DNA of 64,000 nucleotides, taken from positions 620,001-684,000 of the forward strand of contig NZ_WEGL01000001.1 of assembly GCF_009604455.1 (NCBI RefSeq), written 5' to 3'. How positions within the stretch are numbered: position 1 is the stretch's first letter; each line of letters begins with the position of its first letter. The stretch comes from Streptomyces sp. RB17. Lineage in GTDB: Bacteria > Actinomycetota > Actinomycetes > Streptomycetales > Streptomycetaceae. Shown here in pieces: positions 38,462 to 48,373 of the stretch. A program made the position numbers and the translations under genes. The notes below the pieces were generated by a model, which was not told the DNA's origin, searched no databases, and was given only the letters and a program-made list of their open reading frames with translations.

Positions 38462-39415
38462 ATGAGCGTTCGTACCCCGTCATCCGAAGAGCCGGCCGAG
38501 ACCGTCCACCGCGCCGGCTTCGCCTGCTTCGTGGGCCGTCCCAACGCGGGCAAGTCCACCCTCACGAACGCTCTGGTCGGGCAGAAGGTGGCGATCACCG
38601 CCAACCAGCCGCAGACGACGCGGCATACGGTGCGCGGGATCGTGCACCGTCCGGACGCCCAGCTGATCCTGGTGGACACCCCGGGGCTCCACAAGCCGCG
38701 CACGCTGCTCGGCGAGCGGCTCAACGACGTCGTACGGACGACGTGGGCCGAGGTCGACGTGATCGGCTTCTGTCTGCCGGCGAACGAGAAGATCGGTCCC
38801 GGTGACCGCTTCATCGCCAAGGAGCTGGCCGGGATCCGGAAGACCCCGAAGGTCGCCATCGTCACCAAGACCGACCTGGTCGACTCCAAGACCCTCGCCG
38901 AGCAGCTGATCGCCATCGACCAGCTCGGCAAGGACCTGGGCATCGAGTGGGCGGAGATCGTGCCGGTGTCGGCGGTGGGCGCCAAGCAGGTGGACCTCCT
39001 GGCCGACCTGCTGATCCCGCTGCTGCCCGAGGGCCCGGCGCTCTACCCCGAGGGTGACCTCACGGACGAGCCCGAGCAGGTCATGATCGCGGAACTGATC
39101 CGCGAGGCCGCGCTGGAGGGCGTGCGGGACGAACTGCCGCACTCCATCGCCGTGGTCGTGGAGGAGATGCTCCCGCGCGAGGACCGCCCCGCGGACCGTC
39201 CCCTGCTGGACATCCACGCCAACGTCTACATCGAGCGCCCCAGCCAGAAGGGCATCATCATCGGCCCCAAGGGCAAGCGCCTGAAGGAGGTCGGCATCAA
39301 GTCCCGCAAGCACATCGAGGCACTGCTGGGGACGCCGGTCTTCCTGGATCTGCATGTCAAGGTGGCGAAGGACTGGCAGCGGGATCCCAAGCAGCTGAGG
39401 AAGCTCGGCTTCTAA
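38462..39415 (+). CDS. era: GTPase Era
   Basis: Essential GTPase that binds 16S rRNA and assists 30S assembly. 317 residues: P-loop G-R-P-N-A-G-K-S at 25-32, D-T-P-G-L, and the N/T-K-x-D motif as T-K-T-D. The KH RNA-binding domain at the C-terminus has G-I-I-I-G-P-K-G-K-R-L-K. Upstream neighbours are normally the CDA-like gene and CNNM protein; here amtB intervenes. The stop is shared on the opposite strand with a regulator gene (4-base overlap). Confidence 0.95.
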   Translation: MSVRTPSSEEPAETVHRAGFACFVGRPNAGKSTLTNALVGQKVAITANQPQTTRHTVRGIVHRPDAQLILVDTPGLHKPRTLLGERLNDVVRTTWAEVDVIGFCLPANEKIGPGDRFIAKELAGIRKTPKVAIVTKTDLVDSKTLAEQLIAIDQLGKDLGIEWAEIVPVSAVGAKQVDLLADLLIPLLPEGPALYPEGDLTDEPEQVMIAELIREAALEGVRDELPHSIAVVVEEMLPREDRPADRPLLDIHANVYIERPSQKGIIIGPKGKRLKEVGIKSRKHIEALLGTPVFLDLHVKVAKDWQRDPKQLRKLGF

Positions 39416-40266
39416 CCGACAGCGCCCTGTGGGGCCATGTCCTGCAACCCCACCACCCTGAGCAACTGCAGCCGCTCGTACGACTCCGTGCCCGGGCGGG
39501 CCGTGTGGAGGACGAGGTGGTGGCGGTGGTCGGCGGACAGCAGGACCTCGCAGTCGAGTTCCAGGAGGCCCACCACCGGGTGCCGGAAGCGTTTGGTCGA
39601 GCTGCGGCGTACCGCCACCTCGTGGGTCTCCCACAGGCAGCTGAACTCCTCGCTGGCGGCGCGGAGTTCGGCGACCAGGGCGGTCGGCTCGGGGTCGTCG
39701 GGGCGGGCGGCGGCCACCGCGCGCAGGTTCGCCACGTGCTGGCGCGCGTGTTCCGGCCGGTCCTCCGGCGGGAAGATCTCGCGCGCCGCCGGGTCCAGGA
39801 AGTAGCGCCGGACCAGATTGCGCTCTCGCGCCGGGCGGGCCAGCACGTCTCCTGACAGCGCCCGCGACAGCGCGTTCTGCGCCAGCACCTCGCCGCAGTC
39901 CGTCACCACCAGCGCCGGCGCGTCGTACAGCCGGTCCAGGACCAGCAGCAGCCCGGGACAGACATGGGCCGACACCCTGTCGCGGCGCGGCGGCTCCTCG
40001 CCCGACAGATGGAAGAGGTGGTCCCGCTCGTCGTCGGTCAGACGCAGCGCCCGGGCCAGTGCCGTGAGCATCTGGCGGGACGGGCGCGGGCCCCGGCACT
40101 GTTCCAGCCGGGTGTAGTAGTCGACCGACATGCCGGCCAGCGACGCCACCTCCTCCCGCCGCAGGCCCGGGGTACGGCGGCGGGCGCCGGGCGCGAGCCC
40201 CACGTCGGTCGGGTCCAGCCGGGCACGGCCACGGCGCAGGAAGTCGGCGAGTTCGGCTCGGTTCAC
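39412..40266 (-). CDS. XRE-family regulator with MmyB-like domain (second copy)
   Basis: 284-residue paralogue of the regulator at 32208. HTH: R-R-R-T-P-G-L-R-R-E-E-V-A-S-L-A-G-M-S and Y-Y-T-R-L-E-Q. The C-terminal domain has L-V-R-R-Y-F-L-D-P-A-A-R and R-H-P-V-V-G-L-L-E-L. GTG 40266 is the best start (E-E-V-N-R-A-E-L-A-D-F). It is divergent from an NAD-binding protein gene with two adjacent palindromes between them, so it likely controls that gene. Confidence 0.83.
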   Translation of the reverse strand: MNRAELADFLRRGRARLDPTDVGLAPGARRRTPGLRREEVASLAGMSVDYYTRLEQCRGPRPSRQMLTALARALRLTDDERDHLFHLSGEEPPRRDRVSAHVCPGLLLVLDRLYDAPALVVTDCGEVLAQNALSRALSGDVLARPARERNLVRRYFLDPAAREIFPPEDRPEHARQHVANLRAVAAARPDDPEPTALVAELRAASEEFSCLWETHEVAVRRSSTKRFRHPVVGLLELDCEVLLSADHRHHLVLHTARPGTESYERLQLLRVVGLQDMAPQGAVG

Positions 40267-40308
40267 CTCTTCAGGGTGGAGCAGAAGGCAGGGGTTATCC
40301 AGGGAGTG

Positions 40309-40336
40309 CCGATCCCCTGATCGGGAGGTCTCTCCC
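40309..40336. promoter_or_regulatory. Two adjacent palindromes in the regulator/oxidoreductase gap
   Basis: CCGATC-CCCT-GATCGG (40309-40324) overlaps by two bases with GGGAG-GTCT-CTCCC (40323-40336). Both are perfect and lie midway between the divergent starts at 40266 and 40390. Confidence 0.45.
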
Positions 40337-40389
40337 GCACCTCGCGGCCCCGTCCGACAGTGGTGGCACCGGACCGAGAGGAGCAGAAC

Positions 40390-41244
40390 ATGCTGACACT
40401 GGTGACGGGCACGACGGGACAGGTCGGCCGGCGCTTCGTACCCAGGCTGCTGGCGCAGCGACAGCCGGGCGAGCAGGTACGGGTCCTGGTGCGGGACGCG
40501 GCGCGCGGCGATGCCTTCGCGGACCTGGGCGCCCAGGTCGCCGTCGGCGATCTGCGGGACGACGAGACGCTCGGCAAGGCGCTCACCGGAGTGGACGCGG
40601 TCGTGAACATCGCGGCGTCCTTCCGCGGGGTGCCGGACGAGGAGGCGTGGGCCGTCAACCGGGACGCGGCCGTGGCCCTGGGCCGCGCCGCGCTCGCCTC
40701 GGGCGTACGACGCTTCGTGCAGGTCAGCACCGGACTCGTGTACGGCGTCGGGCGGGGCCGCCCGCTGACCGAGGACGACGAGACCCGGCCCGGCGGCGCG
40801 ATGTGGGGCGCCTACCCCGAGTCCAAGGCGGCGGCCGAACGGGAACTGCTCGCGCTGGAGGGCATGGAGGTGCGGGTCGGCCGGCTGCCCTTCGTCTACG
40901 GCGACGGCGACCCGCACCTCGCCCAGTCCCTGCGCTGGGCCGCGCACTGGGCGTCCACCCAGCGGCTGCACATGGGCCACCACGCCGACGTCGCCCAGGG
41001 CCTGCTGCGCCTGCTGTACGCACCGGCGGTGAGCGGCCCGGTCTACAACATCGCCGACGACGCCCCGGTCACGGCGGTCGACCTGCACCGGCTCAACGGC
41101 GCCGAGCCGCCCGCCGACATGCACACCCGGACCGACCCCGACCCGTGGCTGGGCATCATGTCCACCGAGCGGATCCGCCGGGACCTCGGTTACCGGCCCC
41201 TCCACCCCACAGTCTGGTCGGCCCGTGACGCCGGAGTTCTCTGA
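40390..41244 (+). CDS. NAD(P)-binding SDR/epimerase family protein
   Basis: 284-residue Rossmann protein of the atypical (NmrA/epimerase) short-chain dehydrogenase class. The dinucleotide motif T-G-T-T-G-Q-V-G-R near 7-15 and the Y-x-x-x-K (Y-P-E-S-K) near 140 are visible. V-Y-N-I-A-D-D near the end fits nucleotide-sugar epimerase relatives. ATG 40390 follows GAGAGGAG. Substrate unknown; the divergent MmyB-like regulator suggests it is an inducible gene. Confidence 0.82.
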   Translation: MLTLVTGTTGQVGRRFVPRLLAQRQPGEQVRVLVRDAARGDAFADLGAQVAVGDLRDDETLGKALTGVDAVVNIAASFRGVPDEEAWAVNRDAAVALGRAALASGVRRFVQVSTGLVYGVGRGRPLTEDDETRPGGAMWGAYPESKAAAERELLALEGMEVRVGRLPFVYGDGDPHLAQSLRWAAHWASTQRLHMGHHADVAQGLLRLLYAPAVSGPVYNIADDAPVTAVDLHRLNGAEPPADMHTRTDPDPWLGIMSTERIRRDLGYRPLHPTVWSARDAGVL

Positions 41245-41249
41245 GCCGC

Positions 41250-42503
41250 CTAGTCCACGCCCCTGATCCGCCCCACCAGCACCGCTCCCGCCAGCCCGAT
41301 CACCGCCGCGACCAGGTACAGCACCGTGTAGCCGCCCAGGTAGGTCACGATCGGGGCCGCCAGCGCGGGGGCCGCCACCTGGGGCAGGGCGTTGGCCACG
41401 TTGATCACGCCGAGGTCCTTGCCCCGGTCCAGCGCCCTCGGCAGGACGTCCGTCATCAGCGCGAAGTCGACAGAGGTGAACACGCCGAAGCCGACGCCGA
41501 GGACGGCCGCCGCCACGATCGCGCCGGGCCAGGTCTGCCAGCCGGCCAGGGCCGCCGTGGCCACCGCCATCAGCACGCCCGACCAGACGACGAACGGCTT
41601 GCGCCGGCCCGTCCGGTCCGACCAGACGCCGCCCGCCACGACCGTCGCCATCAGCGTCAGACTGTTGACGGCCGTCAGGATGAGCACGCCCTGGCCGGGG
41701 TCGGCGTAGTGCAGACGGTCCCGCAGGTAGTAGAGGAGGTACAACAGCACCAGCGAGTTGCTGAGGTTGATCAGGAACCGGGTCAGCCAGGCCCAGCCCA
41801 GGTCGGGATATCGGCTCGGGCTCAGCCAGAAGCCCGCGAGGAAGCCGCGCCAGGACCACGGCGGCCGGTCGTCGGCCGTCAGCTGCAGATCCGGATACCG
41901 CAGCACGTACGGCAGCACCCCCACCGCCGTGAACACCGCGCACGCCGCATACCCGGCCCCCACTCCGCCCGCCACGGTCGCGAGCCCCGTGCCGCCGACC
42001 ACGCCCAGGATCTGCGCCGCGCCCAGCCAGCCGCCCACCGCACCCCGTTGGAGCCGGGGCACCCGGTCCGGCACGGCCGCGGTCACCGCCGCGAACGCCG
42101 CGTTCAGCGTGAGCTGCACCAGGCACCAGCCCACCGCCATGGTCCACATCCCGCCCGCCCTCGCGAGCAGCAGCAGGGACAGCGCGCCGCCCGCCGCCCC
42201 GGCGACGATCCACGGCGTACGGCGGCCGGGGCGGGCCGTCGTACGGTCGGACAGGGCGCCGAAGAGCGGGTTGGCGAGCAGGGAGACCACCGCGCCGGCG
42301 CCGGTCACCCAGGCCAGCATCGTCTCCTTGGACATCCCGGAGCCGGGCGCGAAGTCCCCCGCCTGGGAGGCGAGCAGGATCTGCAGCGGGCCGAACCAGC
42401 CGACCCAGATCGCCCCGTTGGCCAGCGAGAGGGCCGCCGTCCAGCCCCGGCCGACCGGTTCGACTGGCTCGGCGAGCGCGCCCGAGACGCGGACCGTGGT
42501 CAT
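41250..42503 (-). CDS. MFS transporter linked to the beta-glucosidase
   Basis: 417 residues, 12 predicted membrane helices. Motif A appears as G-A-L-S-D-R-T-T-A-R-P-G-R-R-T-P-W in loop 2-3 and again as S-D-R-T-G-R-R-K-P in the second half. This resembles sugar (GPH or sucrose-type) porters. The start is 10 bases after the beta-glucosidase stop (42514), so one operon. A disaccharide such as cellobiose is the likely cargo; this is inference from the neighbour. Confidence 0.82.
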   Translation of the reverse strand: MTTVRVSGALAEPVEPVGRGWTAALSLANGAIWVGWFGPLQILLASQAGDFAPGSGMSKETMLAWVTGAGAVVSLLANPLFGALSDRTTARPGRRTPWIVAGAAGGALSLLLLARAGGMWTMAVGWCLVQLTLNAAFAAVTAAVPDRVPRLQRGAVGGWLGAAQILGVVGGTGLATVAGGVGAGYAACAVFTAVGVLPYVLRYPDLQLTADDRPPWSWRGFLAGFWLSPSRYPDLGWAWLTRFLINLSNSLVLLYLLYYLRDRLHYADPGQGVLILTAVNSLTLMATVVAGGVWSDRTGRRKPFVVWSGVLMAVATAALAGWQTWPGAIVAAAVLGVGFGVFTSVDFALMTDVLPRALDRGKDLGVINVANALPQVAAPALAAPIVTYLGGYTVLYLVAAVIGLAGAVLVGRIRGVD

Positions 42504-42513
42504 CCGTGTGCCG

Positions 42514-43827
42514 TCATCTCTGGGCCCGGAGCATGTCCCGGAACCAGTGGTAGGAGGCCTTGGGAGTGCGCTTCAGCGTGTCGTAGTCCATGTGCACGAG
42601 CCCGAAGCGCCGCTGATACCCCTCGGCCCACTCGAAGTTGTCCATCAGGGACCACACGAAGTACCCGCGCACGTCCACGCCGGCCTCCATGGCGGCGTGC
42701 AGGGCGCGGACGTGGGCGTCCAGGTAGGCGATGCGGTCCTGGTCGTCGAGGCCGTCGTAGGAGCAGCCGTTCTCGGTGATGACGACCGGCGGGAGCTTGT
42801 CGCCGTAGGTCTCGCGGAAGCCGCACAGCAGCTCGGTGAGGCCCTCCGGGACGACCGGCCAGCCGAAGTCGGTCACCGGCCGGCCCTCGATCTCCCGTAC
42901 CGAGAAGGGGAGTTCGGCGGGCAGCGCCAGTCCGCCGTACTCGCTGTCGGTGCCGCTCGGGGCACCCACCCGCGTCGGCGCGTAGTAGTTGATCCCGTAC
43001 CAGTCGACCGGTTCGCCGATGATCTCGAGGTCGGCCGCGACGTCTCCGGGCATCAACTCGGCCATTCCCTCGGGGTACTGGCCGAGGATGACCGGCTCGG
43101 CGAAGAGGCGGTTGAGCAGGACGTCGTAGAAGCCGGCCGCCTCCACGTCGGCCGGTTCGGCGGAGGCGGGCCAGGTGGGGCCGTGGGAGTTGGCGATGCC
43201 GATGTCCGCCGCCCCGGCCGCGCGCAGGGCCCGTACCGCGAGGCCGTGGGCGAGGAGCTGGTGGTGGGCGACCGGGAGCGCGTCGAAGAGGAGCTGTTCG
43301 CCCGGGGCGTGGGCGCCGAGGGCGTGGCCGAGGAGGGTGTGCTCGGCGGGCTCGTTGAGGGTGATCCACTTGGTTACGCGGTCGCCGAGCCGTTCGGCCA
43401 CGACGGAGACGTACTCGGCGAACCGGTCCGCCGTGTCCCGCCGGAGCCAGTCCAGGGAGGCGGGCAGGTCCCAGTGGAAGAGGGTGGGTACGGGCCGTAC
43501 GCCCGCCGCGCACAGCTCGTCCACGAGGCGGTCGTAGAAGTCAAGGCCCCCGGGGGAGTTCACCCGGGGCCAGGAGACGGAGAACCGGTACGCGTCCACG
43601 CCGAGGCCGGCGAGGAGGTCCACGTCCTCCTGATGGCGGTGGTAGTGGTCACAGGCCACCGCCGCCGTCGACCCGTCCTTCACCCGCCCCGGCTCGGCGG
43701 TGAACACGTCCCACACGGACGCCTCGCGCTCGTCCGCCGCCCCCTCGATCTGATGGGCGGAGGTCGACACACCCCACAGGAAGCCGGCCGGGAACCGAGG
43801 TATCGGATTGCCTGCGTCAGTCGCCAT
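42514..43827 (-). CDS. GH1 beta-glucosidase
   Basis: Retaining glycosidase of family 1, 437 residues, no signal peptide, hence cytoplasmic. N-terminal signature F-P-A-G-F-L-W-G-V-S-T-S-A-H-Q-I-E-G; acid/base Glu in T-L-N-E-P (about 163); nucleophile Glu in I-T-E-N-G (about 345); W-S-L-M-D-N-F-E-W near 395. ATG 43827 is preferred: the frame's ATG at 43863 falls in a TTGACT promoter hexamer. Would cleave cellobiose or similar beta-glucosides imported by the partner transporter. Confidence 0.93.
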   Translation of the reverse strand: MATDAGNPIPRFPAGFLWGVSTSAHQIEGAADEREASVWDVFTAEPGRVKDGSTAAVACDHYHRHQEDVDLLAGLGVDAYRFSVSWPRVNSPGGLDFYDRLVDELCAAGVRPVPTLFHWDLPASLDWLRRDTADRFAEYVSVVAERLGDRVTKWITLNEPAEHTLLGHALGAHAPGEQLLFDALPVAHHQLLAHGLAVRALRAAGAADIGIANSHGPTWPASAEPADVEAAGFYDVLLNRLFAEPVILGQYPEGMAELMPGDVAADLEIIGEPVDWYGINYYAPTRVGAPSGTDSEYGGLALPAELPFSVREIEGRPVTDFGWPVVPEGLTELLCGFRETYGDKLPPVVITENGCSYDGLDDQDRIAYLDAHVRALHAAMEAGVDVRGYFVWSLMDNFEWAEGYQRRFGLVHMDYDTLKRTPKASYHWFRDMLRAQR

Positions 43828-43840
43828 GGCCGGATCATCC

Positions 43841-43863
43841 TTACCCCCGGTAACGTAAGTCAA
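43841..43863 (-). promoter_or_regulatory. Promoter/operator of the beta-glucosidase operon
   Basis: On the reverse strand TTGACT (43863-43858) is a clear -35. Next to it TTACC-CCC-GGTAA (43841-43853) is a perfect 13-bp palindrome overlapping the -10 position. A repressor site fits, but the regulator is not in the window. Confidence 0.5.
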
Positions 43864-43884
43864 CGCCCCGGCGGAAACCCGTTG

Positions 43885-44151
43885 TCACGCACCTTCCTTC
43901 AGCACCTTCGTGATCAACTCCCGCTGTTCCTCGGTGAGTCGGGGATCCGCCGCGTACACCGTGCGGCCGTCCACGGTGATCTCGTACCGGAAGCCGTCCG
44001 GGACGCCGGCGGGTGGGGTGCTCCGGCCGGACGCGAGGACGCGCTCGGCCAGGGCGTGCCACGCGAGAGCGTCGGGCCGGCCCGAGGTGTCCACCTCGGC
44101 CCGGCGTTCGATGCCCGCGAAACCGCCCGTGCGCCGTACTCGAATACGCAT
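43885..44151 (-). CDS. Emfourin-like protease inhibitor
   Basis: 88-residue protein matching the protealysin-inhibitor emfourin family: M-R-I-R-V-R-R-T-G-G-F-A-G-I, a central D-T-S-G-R-P-D-A, and R-Y-E-I-T-V-D-G near the end. No signal peptide. Emfourin binds and blocks protealysin from Serratia inside the cell (family knowledge). The gene follows the M4 protease by 18 bases on the same strand, the typical order, so it probably guards the host from its own intracellular protease. Confidence 0.85.
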   Translation of the reverse strand: MRIRVRRTGGFAGIERRAEVDTSGRPDALAWHALAERVLASGRSTPPAGVPDGFRYEITVDGRTVYAADPRLTEEQRELITKVLKEGA

Positions 44152-44169
44152 GGGCTCAGTGTCGCAGCG

Positions 44170-45240
44170 CTACAGCGTCCGCACCCCGACCTGTTCCCAC
44201 GCCTTCTGCGCGGCCTGGAGCTCGTCCCCGGCGCCGTACCGCTCCCGGGCGGCCTTCACCGTCAGCGTGGCGAAGTCGGTGAACTGCGCGTCCGTCTTGA
44301 GCTCGCCGCCGGTGAGCACGTCGTACCAGATCTGCCCGGCCTTCTCCCAGGCGTTGCCGCCGATGGCCGTGGCGACCAGGTAGAAGGCGTGGTTGGGGAT
44401 GCCCGAGTTGATGTGCACGCCGCCGTTGTCGCGGCCGGTGCGGACATAGTGGTCCATGCTCGCCGGCTGCGGGTCCTTGCCCAGGTTCGGGTCGTCGTAC
44501 GCGGTGCCCGGGGCCTTCATCGAGCGCAGCGCGGTGCCGTGGACGTGCGGGGCGAGCAGGCCCGCGCCGATCAGCCAGTCGGCCTCGGCGGCGGTCTGGC
44601 CGAGGGTGTACTGCTTGATCAGCGAGCCGAAGACATCCGAGACCGACTCGTTGAGCGCGCCGGACTGACCGAAGTACTCCAGGTTCGCGGTGTGCTGGGT
44701 GACGCCGTGGGTCAGCTCGTGGCCGATGACGTCGACCGGGATGGTGAAGTCGAGGAAGATCTCGCCGTCGCCGTCGCCGAACACCATCTGCTCGCCGTTC
44801 CAGAACGCGTTGTCGTAGTTCTGGTCGTAGTGGACGCTGGCGTCCAGCGGCAGCCCGTTGCCGTCGATGGAGTGCCGGCCGTACGCCTTCAGATACAGCT
44901 CGAAGGTGGCGCCGAGGCCCGCGTAGGCGCGGTTGACGGTGGCGTCCGGGACCGCGTCGGCACCCTCCGCGCGGACCTGGGTGCCGGGCAGGTCCTGGGT
45001 GTGGTGGGCGTCGTAGATCGTGCGGTGCGGCTGGTCGGCGGCGGTGTCCTTGGGCGCGGCGACGGAGGGCGCACCGATGACCGTGGTCAGGCGGCGCTTG
45101 GTGCGCTGGTAGGCGTCGTGCTCCAGGGACCTCCGGGCCGGCCCGGAGAGCGCGGAGTCCTCGGCCTGCGCGAGCTTGTCGAGGACGTGCGGCGGCACGA
45201 TCGTGCAGAAGACGGGCTCGAAGCCCCCGTTGGTCGTCAT
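44170..45240 (-). CDS. M4 metalloprotease, protealysin-like
   Basis: Thermolysin-fold zinc protease, 356 residues. The short N-terminal propeptide (P-P-H-V-L-D-K-L-A) with no signal peptide marks the protealysin subgroup. Zinc/catalytic motifs: H-E-L-T-H (about 177) and G-A-L-N-E-S-V-S-D (about 197), then the late active-site His in D-N-G-G-V-H-I-N-S-G. ATG 45240 taken; 45249 possible. Pairs with the emfourin inhibitor immediately downstream. An inverted repeat GTGACA-CTGA-TGTCAC lies in the promoter region. Confidence 0.92.
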   Translation of the reverse strand: MTTNGGFEPVFCTIVPPHVLDKLAQAEDSALSGPARRSLEHDAYQRTKRRLTTVIGAPSVAAPKDTAADQPHRTIYDAHHTQDLPGTQVRAEGADAVPDATVNRAYAGLGATFELYLKAYGRHSIDGNGLPLDASVHYDQNYDNAFWNGEQMVFGDGDGEIFLDFTIPVDVIGHELTHGVTQHTANLEYFGQSGALNESVSDVFGSLIKQYTLGQTAAEADWLIGAGLLAPHVHGTALRSMKAPGTAYDDPNLGKDPQPASMDHYVRTGRDNGGVHINSGIPNHAFYLVATAIGGNAWEKAGQIWYDVLTGGELKTDAQFTDFATLTVKAARERYGAGDELQAAQKAWEQVGVRTL

Positions 45241-45260
45241 GCCCCGCACCATTGCACTCC

Positions 45261-45276
45261 GTGACACTGATGTCAC
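45261..45276. promoter_or_regulatory. Inverted repeat upstream of the M4 protease
   Basis: GTGACA-CTGA-TGTCAC, perfect 6-bp arms, 21 bases before the M4 start codon. A regulator site is likely; its protein is unknown. Confidence 0.4.
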
Positions 45277-45372
45277 TAGAGGCCACCGTGATTGGTGAAA
45301 TACCGGGACAGGAGGGCGACGCTCCGTGACGATGTGCTAGGGCAATGTGGTGCTGCGCACTGTTTGTCCCTT

Positions 45373-45401
45373 TTGGGGTGGCGGTCCCGCATACTGATAC
45401 A
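45373..45401 (+). promoter_or_regulatory. Candidate leuA promoter
   Basis: TTGGGG (45373-45378), 17 bases, GATACA (45396-45401). A later TAGGCT (45428-45433) could instead be the -10 but has no matching -35. Either places the leader peptide at the mRNA's 5' end. Confidence 0.35.
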
Positions 45402-45443
45402 CGTCCCCGAGTCCGGGGCGGCTCGGATAGGCTGCCACGCATC

Positions 45444-45491
45444 ATGCGTTTCGGGCTGCTTCTTCTTAGCTGCCGCGGCGAGGGCCTGTAG
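45444..45491 (+). CDS. leuL: leuA leader peptide (attenuation)
   Basis: ATG CGT TTC GGG, then CTG CTT CTT CTT, and CTG just before the TAG: a 15-residue peptide M-R-F-G-L-L-L-L-S-C-R-G-E-G-L. Four leucine codons in a row followed by a hairpin region are a classical leucine attenuator. From memory the same peptide precedes leuA in S. coelicolor. Ribosome stalling at these codons would let leuA be transcribed when leucyl-tRNA is scarce. Confidence 0.9.
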   Translation: MRFGLLLLSCRGEGL

Positions 45492-45517
45492 TCACAAGGC
45501 CGACTCCCTCCCCGCGG
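45473..45517 (+). promoter_or_regulatory. Attenuator hairpin after the leuA leader peptide
   Basis: Outer arms CCGCGG (45473-45478) and CCGCGG (45512-45517) and inner GGCCT (45483-45487) with AGGCC (45497-45501) form a stem starting within the peptide's end. Further TCCGGA repeats in 45540-45590 could form the alternative stem; a single terminator could not be fixed by eye. Confidence 0.6.
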
Positions 45518-45586
45518 AGCTCTGGCGTTGCGTCGTCGGCCGTCCACCCCGGACATCCGGATCCCTCGACCATCCGGACACCCTGA

Positions 45587-47323
<1,737 letters not shown>

Positions 47324-47342
47324 CCCTTCTGACCGGGAGTTT

Positions 47343-47380
47343 CGTGGCCCCGGCCGCTGTATACGGCGGCCGGGGCCACG
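47343..47380. terminator. Terminator after leuA
   Basis: CGTGGCCCCGGCCGC and GCGGCCGGGGCCACG form a perfect 15-bp stem with an 8-base loop. It stands 19 bases after the leuA stop. Confidence 0.92.
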
Positions 47381-47433
47381 GCTGTTCTCGGCCATGGGGC
47401 CGGCCAGGTCACAGAAAGGTCTCTTACGGGGTA

Positions 47434-47466
47434 CTGACTCAGCCTTGGTGATGTGGCTAACATCAC
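47434..47466 (+). promoter_or_regulatory. Promoter with overlapping operator, TerB-domain gene
   Basis: CTGACT (-35) and TAACAT (-10, 47458-47463) are 18 bases apart. The perfect inverted repeat GTGATGT-GGCTA-ACATCAC (47448-47466) covers the -10, so a dimeric repressor could block transcription. Confidence 0.5.
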
Positions 47467-47507
47467 GCCAGCGCCGCGATGTTGCGGCGTCGTTACGGAG
47501 GTGCGAC

Positions 47508-48203
47508 GTGCTGCCAGTACGGGGACGAGACGGCCGTGCCACCAGGGCTGCGCACATCCTGCGCGTCCGCACCGCGTGGACACCCGTCGGGGACGGCGAG
47601 TTCTACTGCCCCGGCTGCGGCGGCGACCGCAACTACCAACGGCTCACCGGGCGCCGCAGGCTCACCCTGCTCGGCGTTCCCCTGCTGCCGCGCGGCACCG
47701 CGGGCCCGGTCGTGGAGTGTGCCGCCTGCCGCCACCACTACGGCACCGACGTCCTCGACCACCCCACCACCCGCCGCTTCTCCGCGATGCTCCGCGACGC
47801 CGTGCACACCGTCGCCCTCGCCGTCCTCGCCGCGGGCGGCACGTCCTCCCGTACGGCCCTGGAGACGGCCGCCGCCGCCGTGCGCGCCGCCGGCTTCGAC
47901 GGCTGCACCGAGGAACAGCTGGCCGCCCTGGTCGACGCCCTCGCCGCCGACACCGGCCGGGTCCTCGGCGCCGAATGCGGCACCAGCCTGACGATAGAGC
48001 TCCACGAGGCACTGGACCCGCTCGCCCCGCACCTCGCCCCGGCCGGCCGCGAGTCCCTCCTCCTCCAGGCCGCCCGCATCGCCCTGGCCGACGGCCCCTA
48101 CACCCCCGCCGAACGCGACGCCCTCACCACGGTGGGCGCGGCCCTGACCATCTGCGCCGACGACGTGACCCGCCTGCTGGCGGCGGCGCGGACACCGTCC
48201 TGA
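47508..48203 (+). CDS. TerB-domain protein with N-terminal zinc ribbon
   Basis: 231 residues. The N-terminus has E-F-Y-C-P-G-C-G-G-D and later C-A-A-C-R-H-H-Y, a two-CxxC zinc ribbon. The C-terminal part fits the helical TerB domain (tellurite-resistance related): R-I-A-L-A-D-G-P-Y-T-P-A-E-R-D-A-L is the metal-binding-like helix. GTG 47508 follows GGAGG by 7 bases. TerB proteins occur in stress and ion-response systems; no other ter gene is nearby, so the role is open. Confidence 0.82.
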   Translation: MLPVRGRDGRATRAAHILRVRTAWTPVGDGEFYCPGCGGDRNYQRLTGRRRLTLLGVPLLPRGTAGPVVECAACRHHYGTDVLDHPTTRRFSAMLRDAVHTVALAVLAAGGTSSRTALETAAAAVRAAGFDGCTEEQLAALVDALAADTGRVLGAECGTSLTIELHEALDPLAPHLAPAGRESLLLQAARIALADGPYTPAERDALTTVGAALTICADDVTRLLAAARTPS

Positions 48204-48373
48204 GGGGGGCCACCTCGTAGGCGCGGGTGTGTACTCCCCTGGGAGTAATCGGGCCGTCCCGTCACCCTGTGCAGTACCGGCGAACTCGCTCCCGGGCCCG
48301 ACGAACGGCGTCCCCTTCGCCGGAAGTCTGGAAGCCGTATCCAGACATCCGCAGCGGAGGGGAGGCCCGATCC

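Noticed and set aside
43828..43863. Beta-glucosidase start at 43863
   Set aside because: That ATG lies in the TTGACT promoter hexamer and its extension crosses the palindrome.
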